Shown piece by piece: positions 57,295-64,000 of a DNA stretch of 64,000 bases. Positions within the stretch are counted from its first letter, which is position 1. Each line of letters starts with the position of its first letter. The stretch is from assembly GCA_021325355.1 (NCBI GenBank), contig JAJPHI010000019.1, positions 213,068 through 277,067 on the forward strand, read 5' to 3'. A program made the translations under genes and the position numbers. This DNA comes from Pseudomonadota bacterium (GTDB taxonomy: Bacteria > Desulfobacterota > Binatia > Binatales > Binataceae). The notes beneath the pieces were generated by a model that saw only the letters and a list, made by a program, of their open reading frames with translations, was not told the DNA's origin and ran no database searches.

Positions 57295-58614
57295 GTGGAC
57301 ACTCGCGCAAAACCAATCAAGATTGCCCTTCTCGGATGCGGCACCGTCGGCGAAGGTGTGGTGCGTCTGCTGCGGCAAAACGGGGCAAACCTGGCCAGCA
57401 GGCTGGGCGCCCCGCTAATCATTGCCGGCGTCGCCGACCGCAGTCTTGCGCCCCAACCCAGCCTCGGTCTCGACGAACATCTGATCACCCGCGACGCCGC
57501 CGCGCTCGTGCGGCGCGAGGATATCGATATCGTCGTCGAGTTGTTCGGCGGCCTGCAGCCCGCCGGCGATCTGATCCTGCAGGCGATTAGATGCGGCAAA
57601 GACGTGGTAACCGCGAACAAGGCCCTACTCGCCGAGCGCGGCGCCGAAATTTTTGCTGCCGTCGCCGAAGCTAAACTGGCGATCGGCTTTGAAGGCAGCG
57701 TCGGCGGCGGCATCCCGATTCTGCGCACGCTCCGCGAGGCGCTGGTCGGTGACCGCAACCGCGCCGTTTATGGCATCGTCAACGGCACCTGCAACTCGAT
57801 CCTGAGCATGATGACCGAACATAACGTCGAGTTCGGCGCCGCGCTCGAGGATGCTCAGCGGAGCGGACTTGCCGAAGCCGATCCCACGCTCGATATCGAG
57901 GGCCACGATGCCGCCCACAAGCTCTGCATCCTGGTGACGCTCGCTTTCGGCCGCAGCCTGAGTCCCTCTCAGGTCTACACCGAAGGAATCAGCAAAATCA
58001 CGCTGGCCGATATCTCATACGCGCGCGAGCTGGGCTATACGGTCAAGCTGCTGGCGATCGCCAAGGACCACGACGATGCGATCGAGGCGCGCGTTCATCC
58101 AACGATGATCCGCACGCAACATTTGCTGGCTCGCGTCTCCGGCGCCTTCAACGCGATTTATGTCTACGGCGACGCCCTGGGGCCGAGCATGTATTACGCG
58201 CGGGGCGCCGGCATGATGCCTACGGCGACCGCGGTGGTCGCGGATATTCTCGAAATCGCGCGTCAGCGTCTGGCCGCCGCGCGAACGGGTGCTTATCCGC
58301 TCGGCTATCCACCCACTACCGTCCGCCCCGCGCGCGTCAAACCGATCGAAGATGTCGTGTCCGAATACTACTTGCGCTTCATGGCGAACGATCAGCCGGG
58401 GGTCCTCGGCAGAATCGCGACGGTCCTCGGCAAACACGACATTTCGATCGCCTCGGTCATCCAGCAGGGACGTGGCGTCGCAACCACCGTTCCCGTCGTC
58501 ATGCGCACCCATCAGGCGCGCGAGCAGAACCTGCGCGACGCTTTGGCCGAGATCAGCCGACTCCGCATAGTCGACGTTGCGCCGGCGTTCATCCGTATCG
58601 AGGAGGAAGTCTAG
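57295..58614 (+). CDS. hom: Homoserine dehydrogenase
   Basis: 439 aa with all three parts: NAD(P)-binding Rossmann domain (KIALLGCGTVGEGVVRLLRQ), catalytic domain (VVTANKALLAERG, GFEGSVGGGIPILRTL, IVNGTCNSILSMM, EADPTLDIEGHDAAHKLCIL) and C-terminal ACT domain (YYLRFMANDQPGVLGRIATV). It reduces aspartate semialdehyde to homoserine for Thr and Met synthesis. The ACT domain implies feedback control, probably by threonine. GTG start 80 bp after the glycosyltransferase. No lysC/thrBC neighbours are seen. Convergent with the ABM gene. Confidence 0.96.
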   Translation: MDTRAKPIKIALLGCGTVGEGVVRLLRQNGANLASRLGAPLIIAGVADRSLAPQPSLGLDEHLITRDAAALVRREDIDIVVELFGGLQPAGDLILQAIRCGKDVVTANKALLAERGAEIFAAVAEAKLAIGFEGSVGGGIPILRTLREALVGDRNRAVYGIVNGTCNSILSMMTEHNVEFGAALEDAQRSGLAEADPTLDIEGHDAAHKLCILVTLAFGRSLSPSQVYTEGISKITLADISYARELGYTVKLLAIAKDHDDAIEARVHPTMIRTQHLLARVSGAFNAIYVYGDALGPSMYYARGAGMMPTATAVVADILEIARQRLAAARTGAYPLGYPPTTVRPARVKPIEDVVSEYYLRFMANDQPGVLGRIATVLGKHDISIASVIQQGRGVATTVPVVMRTHQAREQNLRDALAEISRLRIVDVAPAFIRIEEEV

Positions 58615-58643
58615 CTGCAGCCGGTCGCGTCGCCGCCGATCTG

Positions 58644-58676
58644 AAAAAAAATGGGCGCCTCACCCGAGGCGCCCAT
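58644..58676 (-). terminator. Rho-independent terminator of the ABM gene
   Basis: Perfect 11-bp hairpin ATGGGCGCCTC (58651-58661) / GAGGCGCCCAT (58666-58676) with an ACCC loop. Read on the minus strand, the stem is followed by a T-tract (58651-58644), a textbook intrinsic terminator for the minus-strand gene ending at 58700. On the plus strand no U-tract follows, so hom may not be efficiently terminated by it. Confidence 0.9.
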
Positions 58677-58699
58677 CAAAGCGGAATTCGACGACTGAA

Positions 58700-58999
58700 C
58701 TACTTGCGATCAAGCTCGGTCATCAGCTCGAGCTCGGGCCGGCCGTCGAGCAGATCGGCGATCCGCCCACCCATCTCCTTCATGTGTTCGGTCTTGCGAT
58801 GATTATCAAACGCAGCCTGATCGGAATACTTTTCGTACCAGATGAATTGCGTCGGATCTTTCGAAGACTTGTGCAGCACGTAGGCCTCGCAGCCGGGCTC
58901 CGCCGCGCGAACCTTCTTTATCATGTCCTTAAAAGCCTCTTCGAGCTTTCCTTCGCATCCCTGCTTGGCCTTGATCTTGGCGATCAGACTGATTGACAT
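58700..58999 (-). CDS. Antibiotic biosynthesis monooxygenase (ABM)/YgiN-like protein
   Basis: 99 aa, one ABM-type ferredoxin-like fold: SLIAKIKAKQGCEGKLEEAF, VRAAEPGCEAYVLHKSSKDP, FIWYEKYSDQAAFDNHRKTE and HMKEMGGRIADLLDGRPELE. Such small dimeric proteins act as cofactor-free quinol monooxygenases or haem-linked enzymes; the substrate cannot be judged. ATG 58999 has AAGGAG about 8 bases upstream; the frame's earlier ATG (59023) lacks one. The gene ends in a strong terminator. The ABC exporter gene lies 63 bp upstream on the same strand. Confidence 0.9.
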   Translation of the reverse strand: MSISLIAKIKAKQGCEGKLEEAFKDMIKKVRAAEPGCEAYVLHKSSKDPTQFIWYEKYSDQAAFDNHRKTEHMKEMGGRIADLLDGRPELELMTELDRK

Positions 59000-59062
59000 T
59001 CGCGTTTCTCCTTTTGGTCGCAACCTTGCGCCTGAGATCTGTTCACAACGGTTGCGCGCTCG

Positions 59063-60823
59063 TCAATCGCCGTCATAGTCGGGCTTGGCCATTTTTTCAA
59101 GCCGCGCCGACGCTCCCGGGTCGGTACCGTCCGCGTCGAGCGTTCGATCAATCGGCTGAAGATGCCATCGACCGCCGCCGCCGAGCTCGAGCTTCAGGTC
59201 GTGATAGCGTCGCAGGCTCGCGCGATGGCCGGTGCTGACCAGCGTCAACGGCATCGCCGCGAGACGGCTGTACAGCGCCGCCTCGTTGGCAGGATCGAGC
59301 GCGCTGGTCGCTTCGTCCAGAAACGCGATTTTCGGCTGATGGAGCAGCAGACGCGCGAACGCAAGCCGCTGTTGTTCGCCGCCCGAGAGCACGTCGGGCC
59401 AGTGATATTCCGTATCGAGCCCGAAGCGCTCCACCAGGTCGCGCAGGTTGACCTCACTCAACACCTGCAGCAGCCGCTCCTCGGTGATTGCGCGGTCGCG
59501 CGGATAGGTGAGCTGATCCCGCAGCGAGCCGAGAATCATGTACGGGCGCTGCGGAAGAAACATCACCTCCTGCAAAGGTGGCCGCGCGATGTCGCCGCTG
59601 CCGCTCTCCCAGAGTCCCGCGATCGCGCGCATCAGGGTGGTTTTGCCGGCGCCGCTCGGACCCGTGATCAGCAGCCGCTGATGCACCGTCGCGGCGGCGG
59701 AAACGCCGGCGATCAGCACTTCATCCCGCTTCGGCGTGTAGAGCGTAACCTCGCGCAACTCGAAACCCGGTGCTTCGCGAATCCGGATTCCCGATGCGCC
59801 CGCAGCGGCGCCCGCCGCGTCGCACTCGTCAACGAACAGGGCGAGCCGATGGACCACCGTCGCATAGCTGGTGAGGCTCTGGAATTGATCAATCACCAGC
59901 GCCAGCGCGTTTTGCACGACGCCGAACGCATAGGCCGCCTGCGTAAGCTGTCCCAACTGAATCCGGTGCGCGAAATAGACGCCGGCCAGAACCACCCACG
60001 GTAATAAAATCACCGAATTGTCATAAGCCGTCGAGACCAGCCCCAGGAAAAGCTGCCACTTGAGCAGCATCCGGAAATTGCCGACGACCGCGCCGAACCG
60101 GCGCATCAGTTCAGCCGTCTCCTGACGCTCGCCGCCATACATCGCGATCGCCTCGGCGTTATCGCGCACATGCACCAGGCCATAACGAAAATCGGCTTCG
60201 TAGCGTTGCTGGTTGAAGTTGATCGTCACGAGGCGCCGGCCCACGCTCACGGCCGCATAGGTGCCCGCGATCGAGTACCCGATTAAGCTCCACGCGAGCC
60301 AGTGAGAGATCGTCCACAGAATGCCGAAGAAGGTCGCCGCCGTCGCGATCGACGACATCGCGGTGAGCAGATAATTGAGCGTGCCCGAGGTAAAGTTATC
60401 GAGGTCTTCCTGGATGCGCTGATCGGGATTGTCCACGCGCCCGCTCTGATTCATGCGGTAAAACGCATGATCCCGGAACCCCATCCGCGTGAACTGACCC
60501 GTCATCCATTCGCGCCACAAGATACTTAGACGACCGCTCAGGTACGGAAAGAGTGGAAAGACCGGAATCGCGAAGGCGATGTAAATCGCGAAGTACATCA
60601 CCATCCGATGAAAGCGCGCCGCGTTGTAGCTTTGCAGGGCATTGACCAGATCGCGATTGACGTAGCTGAAGACCGCCTGAAACCCGATCGTGATGAGACC
60701 GAGAGTCACCACCGTGATCAGCAGTGCCAGCGCCTTCCCTTTTTCGTCCGAGACCCAGTAAGGCTTGAGCAGACGCCACCATCGACGCCAGAAGGTCCGG
60801 TCAAACCTTTCGATTGATTCCAC
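59063..60823 (-). CDS. ABC transporter, SbmA/YddA-like permease fused to ATPase
   Basis: 586 aa. The N-terminal ~330 residues form the ABC_membrane_2/SbmA-BacA type domain (LKPYWVSDEKGKALALLITV, WREWMTGQFTRMGFRDHAFY, YEADFRYGLVHVRDNAEAIA). The ATPase part has Walker A TGPSGAGKTTL, signature LSGGEQQRLAFARLL, Walker B KIAFLDEATSALD and switch HR in VSTGHRASL. This is the YddA-like full form, a half-transporter working as a homodimer. Relatives import peptides or B12 or export long-chain acyl-CoA; the direction is not predictable. Likely precedes the ABM gene in one transcript. Confidence 0.92.
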   Translation of the reverse strand: MESIERFDRTFWRRWWRLLKPYWVSDEKGKALALLITVVTLGLITIGFQAVFSYVNRDLVNALQSYNAARFHRMVMYFAIYIAFAIPVFPLFPYLSGRLSILWREWMTGQFTRMGFRDHAFYRMNQSGRVDNPDQRIQEDLDNFTSGTLNYLLTAMSSIATAATFFGILWTISHWLAWSLIGYSIAGTYAAVSVGRRLVTINFNQQRYEADFRYGLVHVRDNAEAIAMYGGERQETAELMRRFGAVVGNFRMLLKWQLFLGLVSTAYDNSVILLPWVVLAGVYFAHRIQLGQLTQAAYAFGVVQNALALVIDQFQSLTSYATVVHRLALFVDECDAAGAAAGASGIRIREAPGFELREVTLYTPKRDEVLIAGVSAAATVHQRLLITGPSGAGKTTLMRAIAGLWESGSGDIARPPLQEVMFLPQRPYMILGSLRDQLTYPRDRAITEERLLQVLSEVNLRDLVERFGLDTEYHWPDVLSGGEQQRLAFARLLLHQPKIAFLDEATSALDPANEAALYSRLAAMPLTLVSTGHRASLRRYHDLKLELGGGGRWHLQPIDRTLDADGTDPGASARLEKMAKPDYDGD

Positions 60824-61057
60824 TCAAAACCTCGCTTGTGATCGCTTAGGCACCGCGGTTACTGCTCGATTCCGGTCGACAACCGACCATTCATCACCAT
60901 CCATCGCGAGAGACTCCGCCGATCGGCGCGGCGTCTCTTCAATAGGACGGAGCGCGGGAGAAGTGGATTCACACTGCGCAGATTATCGAACCGCCGGGCC
61001 CTCGTCGGCGCCCGAATTTGCCGCGCCGCCGAGGCGACCTTAAATCCGGCATGGTTG

Positions 61058-61077
61058 CGCGCGCCGCCGGGCGCGCG
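61058..61077. terminator. Possible hairpin downstream of the Rieske gene
   Basis: CGCGCGCC (61058-61065) and GGCGCGCG (61070-61077) pair perfectly across a GCCG loop, 11 bp beyond the Rieske stop. It has no U-run, so it could be a factor-dependent or weak terminator, or just a GC-rich chance repeat. The rest of this 264-bp gap (60824-61087) shows nothing else. Confidence 0.35.
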
Positions 61078-61087
61078 GCGGGTCGGA

Positions 61088-62155
61088 TCACATGCCGCGA
61101 CCCGCTTCGCGGCGCAGCCGCTGCTCGATTATCCGACGCGCCGCAAGCGGACCCGCGTCGGACTTGATTACGACCATCGGCGCCTCCGGTTTCAGCTCAA
61201 GCCATCGTTGCTGCGCCTCGAACACCGCGACATCTTCCTGCACCGTCGCCTGGATATCACGGAAGACATTATCCGTGAGGCTTTGGCCCTGGGACTCGCG
61301 GTCCTGGCTGATACACCAGAAGTAATGCGTGGTATGTTCCGTCTCGGGCGTCATCGCGTTGAAGGTGTACAGGCCGACGACGTCGCCGGCGCGGCTCCGC
61401 GCGGCGTCGCCCGCCATCCCTTCGCTGGAGAATGATCGCCGATCGCTGACCGTGCCTGTCGCCGCCGCACCCGCAAAAAGTTTGACGAAGCCTGGTGGAT
61501 TGAAGGTGGTGATCTGAAAGCGATCAACGTTGCCCTTGAAGTTGAACCGCGCGTAGGTCGGCGGCGGTGCAATATCCGGCAGCCACCGCGCGGTCGTTAC
61601 GTGATCATCGGTGATCTCGTTCTCGACCTGCGCTTCGTTGAGTCGGGCGGCTGAGCCCAGGGTGCGCGGATGGACGAACGAGATATGCGACAGATCAAGC
61701 AGATTGTCGGTTATCAGTTGGTAATTGCACCTGACGTGCAGATGCTCGCCGCGCATATCCCGCGCGCCATCACCGAGGATATGCCAGTCAACGATCCCGC
61801 GCGGATCGGCGTCCGCCGCCTCGCCCATCCAGATCCAGACGAGTCCCCATCGCTCGATTACCGGATACGCGCGAATCGCGGCGCGCGCCGGCACCTCCGA
61901 CTGTCCCGGAATCCGGATACAGCGCCCGCTGCAGTCGAAGGTCAACCCGTGATAGCCGCACTCGAGCGTGTCGTCGACGAGGCGCCCCTTGTGCAACGGG
62001 AATCCGCGATGAGAACAGCGATCTTCAAGCGCGACAACCCCGCCGTCCTGCCGGCGGAAAAACACTATCGGTTCGTTCAGCAGGATGCGGCCAAGCGGGT
62101 TGCGATTGACCTCGTGTGAAAAGGCGCAGACGTACCAGGCGTTTCTCAGGAACAT
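61088..62155 (-). CDS. Rieske non-heme iron oxygenase, VanA/phthalate-dioxygenase-like
   Basis: About 355 aa. The start MFLRNAWYVCAFSHEV at 62155 is the usual VanA-like N-terminus; a longer frame adds 16 residues and is less likely. The Rieske [2Fe-2S] ligands are C47/H49 (CSHRGFPLHKG) and C66/H69 (CGYHGLTFDCSG). The mononuclear iron site is D154-LSH157-ISFVH162 in NLLDLSHISFVHP, with a later Asp in TVQEDVAVFEAQQRW. It would hydroxylate or O-demethylate an aromatic acid with a separate reductase. No reductase gene is nearby, so an orphan oxygenase component. Confidence 0.92.
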   Translation of the reverse strand: MFLRNAWYVCAFSHEVNRNPLGRILLNEPIVFFRRQDGGVVALEDRCSHRGFPLHKGRLVDDTLECGYHGLTFDCSGRCIRIPGQSEVPARAAIRAYPVIERWGLVWIWMGEAADADPRGIVDWHILGDGARDMRGEHLHVRCNYQLITDNLLDLSHISFVHPRTLGSAARLNEAQVENEITDDHVTTARWLPDIAPPPTYARFNFKGNVDRFQITTFNPPGFVKLFAGAAATGTVSDRRSFSSEGMAGDAARSRAGDVVGLYTFNAMTPETEHTTHYFWCISQDRESQGQSLTDNVFRDIQATVQEDVAVFEAQQRWLELKPEAPMVVIKSDAGPLAARRIIEQRLRREAGRGM

Positions 62156-62254
62156 GCAGGGGGATCTCCGGGGAGCAGACTGGTTGAGCGACTTACCGCT
62201 CAATCTGCCTCATGGATGTAAATTGGTTTCGCGCGCCAGGCAAGCCGGGTTGCC

Positions 62255-62521
62255 CTACAGACTCGTGAAGAGCTGATACGCGAGGTAGGCAAAAAGACCG
62301 ATCAGCACGACCTGATCGAACAGCCTGAGGTAGGGCTTCAGCGGGCTTTCATGCATCAGCCGCTCGACCATGAAGCCCACCGCCCAGAACAGGACGAGCG
62401 CGACGATAGCCGCGCTCGCGTGATGAACCAGGGCCTGGATAACGCGGACGTTAATCCAGTTTTCGAGGCGCGTGAACTCGCCGTCGGTGCCGGTCCGCTC
62501 AATCAACCAGATCGACGGCAC
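62255..62521 (-). CDS. Small membrane protein, 88 aa, unknown
   Basis: Not recognised. It has two hydrophobic helices (AAIVALVLFWAVGFMVERLM and LFDQVVLIGLFAYLAYQLFT) separated by HESPLKPYLR. Its start probably lies inside the end of ndk: GTG 62521 (with TTG 62506 as an alternative), so the two genes overlap by about 20 bp and are translated from one message. The first ~20 residues are charged ([20 protein letters not shown]). It may be a conserved inner-membrane helper of unknown role. Confidence 0.6.
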   Translation of the reverse strand: MPSIWLIERTGTDGEFTRLENWINVRVIQALVHHASAAIVALVLFWAVGFMVERLMHESPLKPYLRLFDQVVLIGLFAYLAYQLFTSL

Positions 62522-62915
62522 TGAAGAAAAAGGCGACTTCGCGCGCCGCGGTTTCCGGCGCGTCGGAGCCGTGGGACGCATTCTTTTCCACGTCGAGGCC
62601 GAAATCGTTGCGAATCGTGCCCGGCGCCGCCTTGGCCGGATCCGTCGCGCCCATCAGCTCGCGCCATCGCTTGATCGCGTTGTCGCCGCCGAGGACCGCG
62701 ATCACGATCGGACCCGAAGTCATGTAATCGCACAGTGATTTGAAGAACGGGCGCTCCTGATGAACCTCATAGAAGCGCTCCGCCTCCCGGCGCGTCAGAT
62801 GCTTGATCCTGAGCGCGCACAGGCGGAGACCCGCAGCCTCGATACGCTTGATGATTTCGCCGACCAGGTTACGCTCGACCGCGTCCGGTTTGATAATCGC
62901 GAGAGTACGTTCCAT
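62499..62915 (-). CDS. ndk: Nucleoside diphosphate kinase
   Basis: 138 aa. [20 protein letters not shown] is the standard N-terminus and H115 in [13 protein letters not shown] is the phospho-histidine. It transfers phosphate between nucleoside tri- and diphosphates. An ATG three codons earlier (62924) also exists but the shorter start suits the family. It lies 14 bp after sucD. SucCD-Ndk linkage is a frequent gene order; GTP from the ligase reaction can be used by Ndk. Confidence 0.96.
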   Translation of the reverse strand: MERTLAIIKPDAVERNLVGEIIKRIEAAGLRLCALRIKHLTRREAERFYEVHQERPFFKSLCDYMTSGPIVIAVLGGDNAIKRWRELMGATDPAKAAPGTIRNDFGLDVEKNASHGSDAPETAAREVAFFFSAVDLVD

Positions 62916-62929
62916 CGTGCGCAATCCGC

Positions 62930-63811
62930 TCAGGCCGCCCGCGCTTCGAGCGTTTGCTTCATCGTGATACCGAGCTCCGCGGGGCTCATCGCGACCGTGA
63001 TTCCCGCGGCCTTGAGCGCGGCGATTTTGTCTGCGGCCGTGCCGCGACCGCCGGAAATAATCGCTCCCGCATGGCCCATGCGGCGGCCCTTCGGTGCGGT
63101 CTGGCCGGCGATGAAGGCCACCACCGGCTTCTTCATGTGCGCCTTGACGTAGGCTGCCGCTTCTTCCTCCGCCGTGCCGCCGATCTCACCGATCATAATG
63201 ACCGCGCGCGTCGCCGGATCGTTATTGAAGAGTTCGAGCGCCTCGGTATGGCTGGTGCCGATAATCGGATCGCCGCCGATACCGATACAGCTCGACTGTC
63301 CCAGGCCCAGTTGCGTCAACTGGTAAACCGCCTCGTAGGTCAGCGTTCCCGACCGCGATACCACCCCGATATCGCCAGGCTTATGGATATAGCCCGGCAT
63401 GATCCCGATCTTGCACTCGCCCGGGGTGATCACGCCCGGACAATTCGGGCCGATAAGCCGGCTCTTCGACGCGCGGAGGTATTTCTTGACCTTCACCATG
63501 TCGAGCACCGGCACACCCTCGGTGATGCAGATTATCAACTCGATTCCCGCCGCCGCGGCCTCGAGGATCGCGTCGCCGGCAAACGGCGGCGGCACATAGA
63601 TAACCGTCGCATTCGCGCCGGTCGCCTTGCGCGCCTGCTCGACGGTATCGAAGATCGGGATACCTTCGAAGTCGGTGCCGCCCTTGCCGGGGACCACGCC
63701 GCCCACCATCTGCGTGCCATATTCGCGGCACGCGCGCGTATGAATCTGACCGGTGGCGCCGGTAATTCCCTGAGTGAGGACGCGGGTGTTCTTGTTGACG
63801 AGTACGCTCAT
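62930..63811 (-). CDS. sucD: Succinyl-CoA ligase, alpha subunit
   Basis: 293 aa. [20 protein letters not shown] is the CoA-binding N-terminus; [32 protein letters not shown] and the phospho-His motif [14 protein letters not shown] (H247) are present. It forms succinate plus ATP/GTP from succinyl-CoA with SucC in the TCA cycle. The gene begins 9 bp after the sucC stop. No sign of divergence. Confidence 0.97.
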   Translation of the reverse strand: MSVLVNKNTRVLTQGITGATGQIHTRACREYGTQMVGGVVPGKGGTDFEGIPIFDTVEQARKATGANATVIYVPPPFAGDAILEAAAAGIELIICITEGVPVLDMVKVKKYLRASKSRLIGPNCPGVITPGECKIGIMPGYIHKPGDIGVVSRSGTLTYEAVYQLTQLGLGQSSCIGIGGDPIIGTSHTEALELFNNDPATRAVIMIGEIGGTAEEEAAAYVKAHMKKPVVAFIAGQTAPKGRRMGHAGAIISGGRGTAADKIAALKAAGITVAMSPAELGITMKQTLEARAA

Positions 63812-63820
63812 ATGAACTCT

Positions 63821-64000
63821 CTAGCGGATTGCGGCCACGGCGCGCCGAGCGGCGTCCGACATGTCCGTCGCGGCGATTACGGCGATTCCGGAATCCTTCA
63901 GGATCTGGCGGCCTTTCTCGACGTTGGTGCCTTCCATCCGGACGATCAGCGGAATGTTCAATTTGACCTCGCGCGCCGCCTCGACCACGCCCTGCGCGAG
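63821..64000 (-). CDS. sucC: Succinyl-CoA ligase, beta subunit, C-terminal end
   Basis: Only the last 59 codons are inside the window: LAQGVVEAAREVKLNIPLIV, RMEGTNVEKGRQILKDSG and a final IAATDMSDAARRAVAAIR. These match the SucC C-terminus closely (VRLEGTNVELGKKIL type). The TAG is at 63821-63823, 9 bp before the sucD ATG. The rest of the gene lies beyond 64000. Operon order sucC-sucD-ndk. Confidence 0.92.
   Translation of the reverse strand, partial: LAQGVVEAAREVKLNIPLIVRMEGTNVEKGRQILKDSGIAVIAATDMSDAARRAVAAIR

Overview
The window is a GC-rich chromosomal segment from a diderm bacterium. It has the outer-membrane machinery TamA/TamB, the MacAB and MdtABC-like efflux systems and a lipoprotein-type solute-binding protein. 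The gene mix includes TreX/TreY/TreZ, three CaiB/BaiF CoA-transferases, an LLM flavin oxidoreductase, a Rieske oxygenase, a MEDS-domain protein and a type-3 prolyl-tRNA synthetase. This resembles uncultured soil or aquatic lineages formerly placed with the Deltaproteobacteria (Binatota / Desulfobacterota-like). That placement is inference from gene content; there is no rRNA or other phylogenetic marker here. I see no phage, transposon, integrase or CRISPR array, so this reads as ordinary core and accessory chromosome.

Layout. 1-1.05 kb: end of an amidase and a DUF1328 membrane peptide. 1.1-7.8 kb (minus): treX/glgX, treY, treZ, a complete route from glycogen to trehalose. 8.2-11.5 kb: a DUF1028 protein, a divergent YchF-like protein and a CoA-transferase. 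11.6-15.05 kb: macA-macB. 15.1-19.35 kb (minus): a sulfotransferase, glmU and glmS. 19.7-27.3 kb: a three-gene RND efflux operon with two inner-membrane pumps. 27.44 kb: tRNA-Val(CAC). 27.5-30.1 kb: an unrecognised 129-aa protein, an LLM oxidoreductase and a YghU-type GST. 30.2-35.95 kb: tamA-tamB. 36-37.5 kb (minus): proS.

37.6-44.6 kb (plus): SIMPL protein, 2-Cys peroxiredoxin, VIT1-like metal transporter, an 86-aa protein, a dppBCA-type ABC transporter and a class III aminotransferase, packed with very short gaps or overlaps. 44.9-47.4 kb: a soluble PAS-PAS histidine kinase, a stand-alone receiver and a MEDS protein. 47.5-50.7 kb (minus): mscS, dnaB and tadA, with a cluster of DnaA-box-like sites upstream of dnaB. 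50.8-58.6 kb (plus): rhodanese, nitrilase, two tandem CoA-transferases, Ppx/GppA, HU-like protein, a GT39-like membrane glycosyltransferase and homoserine dehydrogenase. 58.65-64 kb (minus): an ABM monooxygenase with a strong intrinsic terminator, an SbmA/YddA-like ABC exporter, a Rieske oxygenase, and sucC(partial)-sucD-ndk followed by a small membrane protein.

The most unusual points are the signalling trio with no recognisable output domain, the DnaA-box cluster before dnaB, the YchF-like protein with eroded GTPase motifs, a cysteine cluster in the aminotransferase next to the ABC transporter, and a glycosyltransferase whose start appears to lie inside the HU-like gene. None of these proves a new system on its own.
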